Shown: positions 26,376 through 38,000 of the stretch, piece after piece
How positions within the stretch are numbered: the stretch's first letter is position 1
How the letters are laid out: every line of letters begins with the position of its first letter
Assembly (NCBI RefSeq): GCF_024166365.1
Contig: NC_064830.1
Span: forward strand, 91,194,968-91,258,967
Origin: Elephas maximus indicus
Lineage: Eukaryota > Chordata > Mammalia > Proboscidea > Elephantidae
DNA: 64,000 bases
Direction: 5' to 3'
Made by a program: the position numbers and the translations under genes
Notes under the pieces: generated by a model
The model's input: the letters and a program-made list of their open reading frames with translations, nothing else
The model's database searches: none
Told to the model about the DNA's origin: nothing

Positions 26376-28142
26376 ATATCTATGATTGTATGAGTCTGGT
26401 CTATATATGTGTGAATCTTAAGTCACACACCCCTGAAGGCAGAGTCGTCCTGTACCACCCCTAAGGGCCGCTTCATGCAGGGCCTGGCTTAGTGCCTAAA
26501 GAGGGGAGGACAAGGTCCTCTTCACTGGTAAGTGTCCAGGCAAGTGGTGCTCTGTGATAGCCCCAGGCTGGGGAGAGGAAGAGCACTGTACTCTTGTGAC
26601 TTGTTTATGTGTCTCTCTCCCCGCATTGTTACAAAGAGCTGGCAAGTACCTGTCTTTCCTGTATCCTTGGATCCCCACCATTGGCACAGGCCAGGCATGG
26701 AGTGCCCAGTAAGTGCACAGTTAATTTTTTTTTTATGGAAACAGATAATGGTTGGTGGCTTGGGAGGGCTGCATGAAGCAGAAGGGACCAAGCTGCAGTG
26801 TTAAAGAGCTAAGAGGAACAGAGAGGGTACTCCACAAGAAGGAACAAAGTCATCGAGGCTGGAGGTTGCTTGGACACAATTGCAGTGTCCAGGTGTGGAG
26901 GGACATGTGGCAATCATGGGAAGAGGAAGGATGGATGCTTGAGGAACTTTACAAAAGAAAAACTGAGAAGACAAGGGAGGCTGATGAAATGGAAATATGG
27001 AAGAAAAGGAGAAACCAGCATAAGCTCAAGGCTAGAGTTTAGGGGGTGAGAGAATGGCTGAAAAAAGGAAGAAGCTAAGGTCAATTCTAGACAAGTTGAG
27101 GTAGGGAGGATGGGGGAAAGGGGGGGAGCGCAGACCACCAGATGAAAATGCCCGATGTGTTCTATCCCACATGGAGGACAAGAATAGGGTATATCCGTGC
27201 CTCCTACCTGGAGAGCTTTAGGCCAGACACTTTAGCACTAAATGGTCCAAATGACTTCAGCATTTGAGAACTAAGGAGCCTGAGGCCCTGAAGTCAAAGT
27301 GACTCATCAGTATGGCCTGGAGAATGGGTGAAAGATCCAAAGGGGAAATATAGGAAGAGGGAATGATAAAATTTTTCAGGTGGGAAGAAGAGAAACTAGT
27401 GAATGACAGAAAGATAGGATAAAGTACAATAGAGTATTTCCAAGTTGGCTCTTAAAAGCATTCAAAGAGAAACAATTATTTACCTATTTATAAATAGCAT
27501 ACTCAGGTGGAAGGGGTTGGGGGGACCCACACCTCTGCCCTCTGTAGTGATCAGCAGTTCCCAAAGCCTCAAAGGCTCCTTCTCCCCCAGCTACAGGAAG
27601 GGTCTGCATCAATCCTGATCCATGGAGAGGCCAGGACACTTGGGCACTGAATCTAGTGTTAGTGTGGGAGTGGGGCAAAGAGAGAGAAGCACCTCTCACT
27701 CTGACGGCCTTGTCTTCTGTGCTCACCATCATAGCTTGAAAACCTTGGTCCTGCTTAGGCAAGAGGCTCTAGGCCTGGCTTTGGGTGTGACTTGGAAGGA
27801 AGGGCTTTTGTCTTAGGTGCCCCTCACCTCCTTTTTCATGTCTCTTTCACTTCCTGATGCCCACCTCCCGCCCGCTTCTGTACTGCCAGGTGCCAGGGTT
27901 GTCATGCTGCCATCTGGGTGCCTCATGACCTGGCCTGCCCTCCCTGCAGCATGTTAGCCTTCCAACCACCTCCTCTCCTTCCCCTGTTCTTCCCTCACCG
28001 CCTCAGGAACACTCTTGCTCCTCAAGAGGCCAGGCTCAGCAAAGAGAGAGGAAAGCAGATTAGTCAAATAAATTTGCCCTTAAGTTGTGAATGGCTACTA
28101 CCCCTTCCCCCACAGGAATGTTTGAATTTTAGGAGAAGCCTC
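26376..28142. other. Non-coding stretch, probable 5' intron of TMEM225B
   Basis: No motif-bearing exon. Open frames of 60-96 codons show neither splice context nor recognisable domains. Confidence 0.35.
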
Positions 28143-28592
28143 CTGTATTAGTTGCCTACAGCTGCCATAACAAAGTATCACAAACTGGGTGGCTTAAAAC
28201 AACAAATTTATTTTCTCACAGTTCTGCGGGCTAGAAGTCCAAAATCAAGGTGTCCGTAGGGCCATGTTCCCTCTGAAGCCTATAGGGGAGGAGCCTTCCT
28301 TGCCTCTTCCAGCTTCTGACAGCCCAGGCATTCCTTGGATTATGACGCCATAATTCCAATCTCTGCCTCTATCTTTACATGCCTGCCTTCCCTGTGTGTC
28401 TGTGTCTCTGTGTTCAAATCTTCCCCTTCTTATAGATACCAGTCATATTGAATTTAGGGCCTACCCTAAGCCAGTATGACCTCGTCTTAACTAATTACAT
28501 CTGGAAAGACCCTAGTTCCAAATAAGTTCACATTTTGAGGTTCCATGTGTACATAAATTTGTGGGGGGAGGGTCACTATTCAACCCAGCATC
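28143..28592 (-). repeat. MLT1-class LTR fossil (ERVL-MaLR), solo, antisense
   Basis: Same family landmarks as 14555-15000: 'gtattagttgcctacagctg', 'cacaaactgggtggcttaaa', 'gaatttagggcctaccctaa', 'tcactattcaacccagca'. Ancient solo LTR. Confidence 0.85.
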
Positions 28593-28599
28593 CACCCCA

Positions 28600-28815
28600 A
28601 AAATTCATTGAGTACCTGAGCACGGAGCACTGTGCTTGACACCTGTAGATGCATTATTTCATTTAGTCCTCACAATGACCTTATTGGGCAGGTTTTATAT
28701 CCTCCTATTTCCAAATGGGGAAACTGAAGTCCTGAGAGTTTTAGCATCTTCCCCAAGGCTACACAGCTAGTAAGTGGTAAAGTTGGGATAAAAGTCAAGG
28801 TCTTCTAAAGCCACC
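28600..28815 (-). repeat. MIR SINE, antisense, abutting the TMEM225B start exon
   Basis: 'attgagtacctgagcacgga', 'aaatggggaaactgaagtcc', 'aaggctacacagctagtaag'. A close partial copy lies at 29453-29586. Confidence 0.8.
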
Positions 28816-28841
28816 TCTTGCTATCTTCCCTTACACAGGTA

Positions 28842-29049
28842 ATGCTGACTTTAGGTGGCAGGAGCATGAAAGGATTCATCTGGGCTGTAGCCCCTGCCCT
28901 GACCTCCCTGGGCTACCTGCTCATACTGCTGGTCTCCATCTTTCCCTTCTGGGTGCGGCTTATAAACGAGGAGGCCCATGAAGAGTATTTCAGCGGTCTG
29001 TTTGAGAACTGCTTCCATATCAAATGCTGGAAGCCTCGACCCTTATCCA
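28842..29049 (+). CDS. TMEM225B: TMEM225B coding exon 1
   Basis: From MLTLGGRSMKGFIWAV to KCWKPRPLS. The acceptor is cttacacag (ending 28838) and the donor gtaagg at 29050. Ends in phase 1. Carries TM1 and the cysteine-bearing first loop. Confidence 0.9.
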
Positions 29050-32000
29050 GTAAGGAGGGATGGAGATGGGGATGGGGGAGAGGGAGACAGGTCCGATGTG
29101 GGGTTTGGGGGGCTACGGGACAGGCTGGGAGCAGAGAGGACAGAATTTAATAAGCCTCTGAGTCTCTAATGCCTCAGGATTCAAAGAAAGTAGTAGGCTA
29201 GCAAGGAGTTAATAAGGTCAGATTGACCACTGGAGTCAGGAGCACAAGTGTGAGCAACAAAGTTTATTTCTAGGATAGGAGTGGTCTACCTGCCTGGAAT
29301 GAGGTAGGCGGATCCTGCTCTTCCCCGAGAGGGACTGCTATATGAATGGCATGGGTAGACACAGCTTTTGGGTGGACACAGCTCCTAGTCAGGGAGAACA
29401 GACTGTTTAGCAGAGTGCAGGCTGCAGGATTTCAGCATCTCATTTTTTCCCCTTAGGCAGGTGTTATATCCTCCCTTTTCCAAATGGGGAAACTAAAGTC
29501 CTTAAAGTTTTAACAACATCCCCAAGGTTACACAGCTAGTAAGCAGTTAAGCCGGGACAAAAGCCAAGGTCTTCTAAAGCCAAGTCCAGCCAGTACTTAC
29601 CTGCCACATTGCTCATTCAAAAGAAGGCATCTTTAATGGCCACACACCTGTCCAGCTGTATGCAGCAGCTCTGCAGATACTGTGCTGAGGCCTAGGAGTG
29701 TACCCAAATACGTGAGTTCAGAGGACTATGAAGGTACTTGAACCCATGTATTACAAGAACTTTTGAAGGTCATGAGGAAGTTTGTCTTGGAAAAGAGGCA
29801 ACCCAGGGAAACTTAGGGAATATCTCCTAGAAAATAGGAGAGGCCACCTTGGGGAAGATGAGCCAGATTGTGATCTCCTTATCAGGGTTTCTCAACCTCA
29901 GCACTACTGGCATTTCAGGCTGAATAATTATTTGGTGTGGGTGCTGTCCTATGCCTTGCAGATTGCTTAGTAACATCCCTGAGCTGTACCTACCAGATGC
30001 AAGTAGCAGTCCTCCCTCCCCAAGTTGTGACAGCCAAAAATATCTTTAGACATTGCCAAATGTCCCCTGTGCAGGGTAAAATTGCCCCAGTTGAGAGACA
30101 CCGGTTTAATAAAAAGGTAGATTCTAGGATACCTGGATCTTCGACAATGCATGACCCCACAAATACCTTTGTCTCTGTGTCCCATTCCCAGCTGTCTGTT
30201 TGCATGCTCAGGAGCACAGACAAACTAAGTTTAATATGGGCCTGAGCCATGCCATCAGTAGGAGAATAAATCTGTTTAGCAGACTCTGGCTCTGCTATTT
30301 TTGATCTGTTTCATTATTCCTATTAACTAGGCAAATTAAGTAGGAGTTTGGGGCTCCCTGGAGAGTTCAGAACATTTTGACCTCAGGAGTTCTGATTTCT
30401 CATGGGTAAGTTTTTTATTATCTCAGAATACAAATGTGATTCTTCACTTGTCCATGTGCAATAAAATTTATCACCAGGGTTTCATTATATGTTGTTTATT
30501 AAAGCCACTACTTTCCCCACATAGATGGTTTGATACAACCAAATTCACATAATACTAAGAATTAATTTATGATTTCAGTGTCAGTTTTTTTTTCATATAG
30601 TTCCATGTTGTTGGGGACCAAATGGTGAGGCTAGAATATTCTTGGGGGCAAAGTGGCAGGGCCAGAACCATAGCTCAAAGGCCATGCTTTGGGACCTGAG
30701 AGTGGTGGAGGCTCCAGGAGTCATCCTGTACAGGCTCTGTGGGGCTCTGTCCTTTGTGGTCAAGTGCCCAGCTACAGCCCTGGCTCTCCCTCCCCTGCAG
30801 TTTACATCCTGCTTGGCCGGCTCTTCCTGCTTTCTGCAGTCGTCTTGTCTTTCCTCACAACCTTCATCATGGTGTCCTTTGCATCTCAGCTCTTTCCAAA
30901 GATCCGGAAGCACAATTTTGTGTCAGCCTCCATCAGCTTCCTCACAGGTGTGAACAACCAGGCAGGCCTTGGGGAGGGGTCCAAAAGAAGGGGGTGGTTG
31001 GTGTCTGTCTATGCAAAGCATCAAGGATGTCAAGAGAGGCATGATTTTTTAGGCCCCACTTCTCTGATGCCTTCTTTCCCAAATCCGTAACCCATCCCCA
31101 CACCTGCCCCCTCAGAATTTATGGCCCCTCTTCTGTGGGGCTCTTCAGCACTCACTCTATACTTGCAGCTAACACTGCCCTTACCACATTGGCTGTGGCC
31201 AGTTGTCTGGGAGTCTTTCTACCCAAATCTCTCTATCCCAGTGACTGTCATAGAATCTGGTATAGAGCAATAATATAAAAAAAATTTTTGAATGAATGGA
31301 TAGATGAGACCATCATCTCTGCCTTTTGGAACCTTTCGACTTTAAAATGATTACAAAAGCCCTACTCTGGGAGGCTCCCACTGGAGTGGAGGAGATAGAA
31401 CATACACAGTGGGAAAATCAGGATGAGTTTCATCCAAAATGTCACACCCAGAAGGCCCAGCCTGAAGTCAGCCAAGGGCATGGACACAGAGGGTACAGGG
31501 CAGGGACTTCTGATTATGTGGGGCACATGTGTTTTGAGATGAGTTGAGAAGGAGGGAAGGACAGACATGTGGAGTAGGAAGTATTGGCTCAGAGAAGGCA
31601 AGAGATGCGGGCAGGATAAAGGGCTCTCCAAGCAGGAGCCACACAGGCTTTAGGCTATGTGGCTCTGTCTGAACAAGTTGGAGGAAGGCTGAAGCATAGG
31701 CAGGAATCATGAAAGGAGAGTAAAGACATCTCTCTGTGATCCTGCAGGGGCCTGTGCTTTCCTGGCCTTGTTGCTGCATGCCCTGGAAATCCGAGAGCTG
31801 CGGATGAAGCCCAGCCCCCCACGGTTCTCTGTGCAGTGGCCTTACTATGTCCTGGGCCTTGGCATCTTTCTGTTCGTAGTGGCTGGTGAGTGTCCTGGGG
31901 CTGGTGCCCCATCCCTGCCCTCTATCTGGATTCAGGAGCCACTCTCGTGAGGCCTTCTCTGGGAACTCTCTAGAGCCGCACTGTGCAAAACTGTAGCCAC

Positions 32001-35000
32001 TGGCCACGTGTGGCTATTTAAATTTAAATTAATTAAAATGGAATAAAATTAAAAATTCTGTTGCTCAGTCACATAGCCACATTTCAAGTGTCCAGTAACT
32101 ACATGTATCTAGTGGCTACCATATTGAACAGTGCAGATAAAGAAATTTCCATCATTGTAGAAAGTTCTATTGGATAGCGCTGCTCTTGACCCCCAACCCT
32201 ACCTGCCACCTTTGTCCTTTTTATTCTTATTCTTCTTGACTTTAGGACCAAGCCCTTTTCCAAATTTCCATACTCTCCCTTACACCATCCTGGTTCCTAA
32301 TGGGTATCTATTCCTATCCCTATCTTTCTCAAAATTTATGATCTTATTCCTGATCCTATCCCCTTTATCTTTAAATATGATCAAAATCTAAATTCTTAAT
32401 CCCACCTAAAGTATCCCTACTCCTATTCCTCAACACCCAATATTAATGTGAACCATAATCATATTCTATTTAGCCTTTTTATTATACGATAAATATAATA
32501 AAAATAATATAGCATATCTGTAAGACATTAATTAAAAATAAACTGAACATCTATGTTCTCACTATATAACTTAAAAACTAGCTATATCTCACTGATTCCA
32601 TTTTATTTTGTTAGTTGGAACACTAAGAAAGAAATATTGATGCCACAGGTATAATTCTAAGATGCCCTAGCTTACAAGACACATGCTCTTTTCAGAGATG
32701 TTAAAATGTAAAAAATATGGCCTCTCAAAATCAATGAAATGTGGTAGAACATTACCCATTATCTTGAAGCTACCCCCTCCCATGTGGTCCTTCCTGATCT
32801 CATCCTTTTCTCTACCCTCCAGAGATGGTCCATTATTCTGAAATTTATGCTAAGCATATTTTAATGAACATATATGTATCCTTAAAGAAAATACTATTTG
32901 GTTTTGAATGCTTTTGAACTTTATGCAAAATGGAATCATATTGTATTTTTCTGGGAGTTGGTATATTTAATCAACATTATATCTCTGAGATTTCTCCATG
33001 TTAATAAGAGGAACAGAGGCTCATTCATTTTTACTGCCTGAAATATTTCATTGTACAAATATTCCACAATTTTCCTCTCAGTGTACATTGAGTGGTTTGC
33101 AGTAATTTTTTCCTATTGCAAACAACTCTGCTATGAACTTTCTTGTGCATGTCTCCTACTGCACATGTGCAGGAGGCTGTCTAAGATATATGCCTAAAAC
33201 TGGGCTTATCGGATCTAGAGTAGACACATTTTAAAGTTTTCCATTGTGTTGTTGTTATTAGGTGCCGTTGAGTTAGTTCTGACTCATAGTGACCCTATGT
33301 ACAACAGACTGAAACACTGCCCTGTCTTGTACCATCCTTACAATGGTTGCTATGTTTGAGCCACTGTGTCAATCCATATTGTGCAGAGTCTTCATCTTTT
33401 TCGCTGACCTTCTACCTTACCAAGCATGATGGCCTTTTCCAGAGACTGGTCCCTCCTGATAACATGTTCAAAGTACCTGAGACAAAGTCTCGGCACCCTC
33501 GCTTTCAAAGAGCACTCTGGGGTACTTTCAAGACAGACACGTTCATTCTTCTGGCAGCCCATGGTATATTCAATACTCTACCAACACAATAATTCAAAGG
33601 CATCAATTCTTTTTCAGTCTTCGTTATTCATTGTCTAGTTTTCATATGCATACAAGGCAACTGAAAATATCATGGCTTGGGTCTGTGGCACCTTAGTCCT
33701 CAAAGTGACATCTTTGCTTTTGAACACTTTAAAGAGGTCTTTAGCAGCAGATTTGCCCAATGCAATACGTTGTTTGAGTTTTTGACTGCTGCTTCCATGG
33801 GCGTGATTGGAATCCAAGTAAAATGAAATCCTTGACAGCTTCAATATTTTCTCTGTTTATCATAATGTTGCCTATTGTTCCAGTTGTGAGGATTTTTTGT
33901 TTGTTTGTTTTCTTTGTGTTGAGGTGTAATCCATACGGAAGGCTGTAGTTCTTTGATCTTCAACAGTAAGTGCTTCAAGTCCTCTTCACTTTCAGCAAGC
34001 AAGGTTGTGTCATCGGAATATCACAGGTTGTTAATGAGTCTTCCTCCAATCCTGATGCCGTGTTCTTCTTAATATAGTCCAGCTTCTCGGATTATTTGCT
34101 CAGCATACAGATTGAATAAGTAATAGTGAAAGGATGAAACCCTGACACACACCTTTCCTGATTTTAAACTACACAGTAGTCCCTTGTTCTGTTCGAACTA
34201 CTGCCTCTTGGTCTGTGTACAGGTTCCTCATAAGCACAATTAAGTGTTCTGGAATTCCCATTTTTTTGGCAATTTTTTCAATGATTTGTTATGATTCATA
34301 CAGTCAAATGCCCTCGCATAGTCAATAAAATGTAGGTAAACATCTTTCTGATATTCTCTGCTTTCAGCCAAGATCCGTCTGACATCAGCAATGATATCCC
34401 TTGTTCCTTGTCCTCTTCCGAATTAGGCTTGAATTTCTGGCAGTTCTCTGTTAATGTACTGCTACAACTGTTTTTTAATTCTCTTCAGCAAAATTTTACT
34501 TGCATGTGATATTAATGATATTGTTTGATAATTTCTGCATTCTTTTGGGTCACCTTTCTTTGGAATGGGTACAAATATGGATCTCTTCCAGTTGTTGGCC
34601 AGGTGGCTGTCTTCCAAATTTCTTGGTATAGATGAGTGAGCACTTCCACGCTGCATCCGTTTGTTGAAACATCTCAACTGGTATTCGGTCAATTCCTGGA
34701 GCCTTGTTTTTCACCAATACCTTCAGTGCAGCTTGGACTTCTTTCAGTACCATTGGTTCTTGATCATATGCTACCTCCTGAAGTGGTTGAACATCAACCA
34801 ATTCTTTTTGGTACAGTGACTGTGTATTCCTTTCACCTTCTTTAGATGCTTCTTGCATCATTCAATATTTTGCCTGTAGAACCCTTCAAAATTGTAACTC
34901 AAGGCTTGAATTTTTTCTTCAGTTCTTTCAGCTTGAGAAATGCTGAGCCTGTTCTTCTCTTTTGGTTTTCTAACTTCAGGTCTTTGCACATGTCATTATA

Positions 35001-38000
35001 ATACTTAACTTTATTGTCTCAAGCCACCCTTTGAAATATTCTGTTCAGCTCTTTTACTTCATCATTTCTTCCATGAGCTTTAGCTACTCAACGTTCAAGA
35101 GCAATTTTCAGAGTCTCTTTTGACATCCATTTCAGTCTTTTCTTTCTTTCCTGTCTTTTTCATGACCTTTTGCTTTCTTCAGGTATGATGTCATTCATGT
35201 CATCCCACAACTTGTCTGGTCTTTGGTCATTAGTGTTCAATGTGTCAAATTCATTCTTGAGATAGTCTCTAAGTTCAGGTGGGATACTATAGGGTCACTA
35301 TGAGTCAGAATTGACTCGATGGCACTGGGTTTTACTGGGTTACACTCAAGGTTGTACTTTGGCTCTTGTGGACTTGTTTTATTTTCTTCAGCTTCAACTT
35401 GAACTTGCATATGAGCAATTAATGGTCTGTTCCTCAGTCGGCCCCTGGCTTTGTTCTGACTGGTGATACTGAGCTTTTCCATTGTTTCTTTCCACAGATG
35501 TAGTCGATTTGATTCCTGTTTCTGTCTGGTGAAGTCCACATGTAGAGTCACCATTTATGTTGTTGAAAATAGGTATTTTCAATGAATAAGTTGTTGGTCT
35601 TGCAAAATTCTATCCTATGATCTCTCGCGTCATTTCTGCCATTGAGGCCATATTTTCCAACTACTGATCCTTCTTATTTCCAACTTTCACATTCTAATGC
35701 ATCTTGATTGCATGTTTGATGAGTTTTAGACTGTAGAAGTTGGTAAAAATCTTCAATTTCCTCATCCTTGGCATTAGTGGTTGATGCTTAAGTTTGAATA
35801 ATATTCATTTTCTAGATGGTGCCAAATAGGTTTCCCAAGAGACTGTAACAATTTAAACTTCTACTGGCATGGCAAAAGAACTCCTGTCGTCCCCTCTCCT
35901 TCACTAATACTTGAGTTTCATGCTTTTTAACCTTTGCCAATTTAATCAGTTTGAGATGATATCTTGTGTTATTAATTTGTGTTTTTCTCATTAGTAATCA
36001 GGCTGAACATCTCTTTATATGTTTATTGGCCATTTGTGTTTCTCTACTAACAAATTCCTATTTAATATTTTGCCCATTTTTTTCTTTGAAAAATTGATTT
36101 GGAGGAATTCTTTATATATTGTTTAGGTACTAATCCTTTATCAGTATAGTTGTTGCAAATATCTTTTCCAAGCTTATAGCCTGGCTTTTTCCTCACTGTA
36201 TGGATCTTTTGATGAACAGAAATTCTTAATTTTACTGTGGTTAAATTTATGGATATTTTCCTTTGAATGGCTTTTATCTTTTGTGTTGTATTGAAGAAAT
36301 CTTTTCTTCTTGAGGTCTTAAAGATATTTTCTTATATTCTAAGGTTTTATAGTTTTGTCTTTCATATTTAAATCTTTAATCTATCTTGAATTGATTTATG
36401 GTGTAAGGTAGAGATCCACGTTCATTTTTGTTTTTCAAATGAATATCCAGTTGTCATAGTACCATTTATTGATTATTCTATTCTCTCTGCACTGATCTGC
36501 AGTGCCATTTCTGTCATCAGTCAAAATTCCATATTCCACTGGTCTCTCTCTGTCCTAGTGCCAAAACCTCACTTCCATAGTCACTGTAGCTTTATAATAT
36601 CTAGATAGTATACATCTTGATATCTAGTAGGAAAAATCCTCCTGCTTGTTCTTCAAAAATGTCTTAACTATTCTTTTTTTTTTGTCTTAACTATTCTTGA
36701 TCTTTTTGTTCTTACATATAAATTTTAGAAGCATATAAAATTTACGTATAAATTTTAAAATTGGTGATTGGCAGATAATATTGAATTTCTAAATAAAAAC
36801 CACATTTGTGCCATTTCACAAAATTTCTCTTAGGATTTGTTTGGGATTACACTGGAATTACAATTTAGGGCGAACTGATTTAAAAAAAAAAAAAAATTGA
36901 ATCTTCCTATCCACGAACATGGTATTTCCTGCCCACTTCTTTAGGTTTTTAATGATTTTTTCCAAAAAAAGTTTTATTGTTTTATCCTTTTTTTTCTTCT
37001 AGATACTTGTATCTCTTGTACAAAGTTAATTTAACTGGTGATAGTAAAGGGAATATTTTTGATGTTTCAGCATAAATTATGATATTTGCATATGTTTTTG
37101 ATAGATAATCTTTATCAGATTAAGGAAGTTATCTTCTATTCCCAGTTTGCAAATATTTTTGTCTTCTTTTTAATCATGAATGGATGTTAAGTTTTATTGA
37201 ATGCTTTTTCTTTTTGCATGTGTTGAGATGGTTTTTCTCCTTTAAATTGGTAATTGGCAGATAATATTGAGTTTCTAAATAAAAACCACATTTACATTTC
37301 TGAAAAAACTGCAACTTGTCCTTTATATATTACCTTTTTTTTAAATGTTATTTTACTTTCTTCCTAATATTTTCTCTAGGATTTTTTAATCCATGTTTAT
37401 GAGTGAGACTGGTCTTTATATTTCCTTTCTCGTATTGTCCTTGTTCAAGCTTAAAATGAGTTGCGTGTTTTTTCTCTCTTTTTGTAATCTCTGAATTTAT
37501 GTTTAGAATTATTTTGTTCCTTATATTAACTCACTTGTGAAAGGAGCATATTGTTTCTCTGTAGGACTATTTTTAGCTCATTAATCATTGACTTTACGCT
37601 TATAGGACTACTCGAGTATTTTATTTCTTCTCAAGTCAGCTTTGGTAAGGTATATTTTCCTATGAATTTATACTTCTTACCTAAATTTTAACTGTTATTG
37701 ACATAAAGTTACTCAAAATGTCTTCTATTTAGCTTGTGCTGCATCTGTATAGTTGTGTAACTTTCATACTTAATATTTTATATTTGTGCCTTCTCTTTTT
37801 TATTTTGTCAAAAGTTTGTCTTTTTTTTTTTTTTTAAGTCTTTTGAAACAACCAGCTTTTAACTTTGTTGTGGTTGTTAGTTGCTATCAAGTCAGCTCTA
37901 ACTAAAGGTAATCTTATATATAACAGAATGAGACTTTGCCTGGTTCTGTGCCATCTTAATGATCATTGGTGTGTTTGAGTCCATTGTGGCTATTGTGTCA

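Noticed and set aside
31468-32007. 179-codon minus-strand ORF
   Set aside because: It lies antisense across TMEM225B exon 3 and continues into intron on both sides; no domain.
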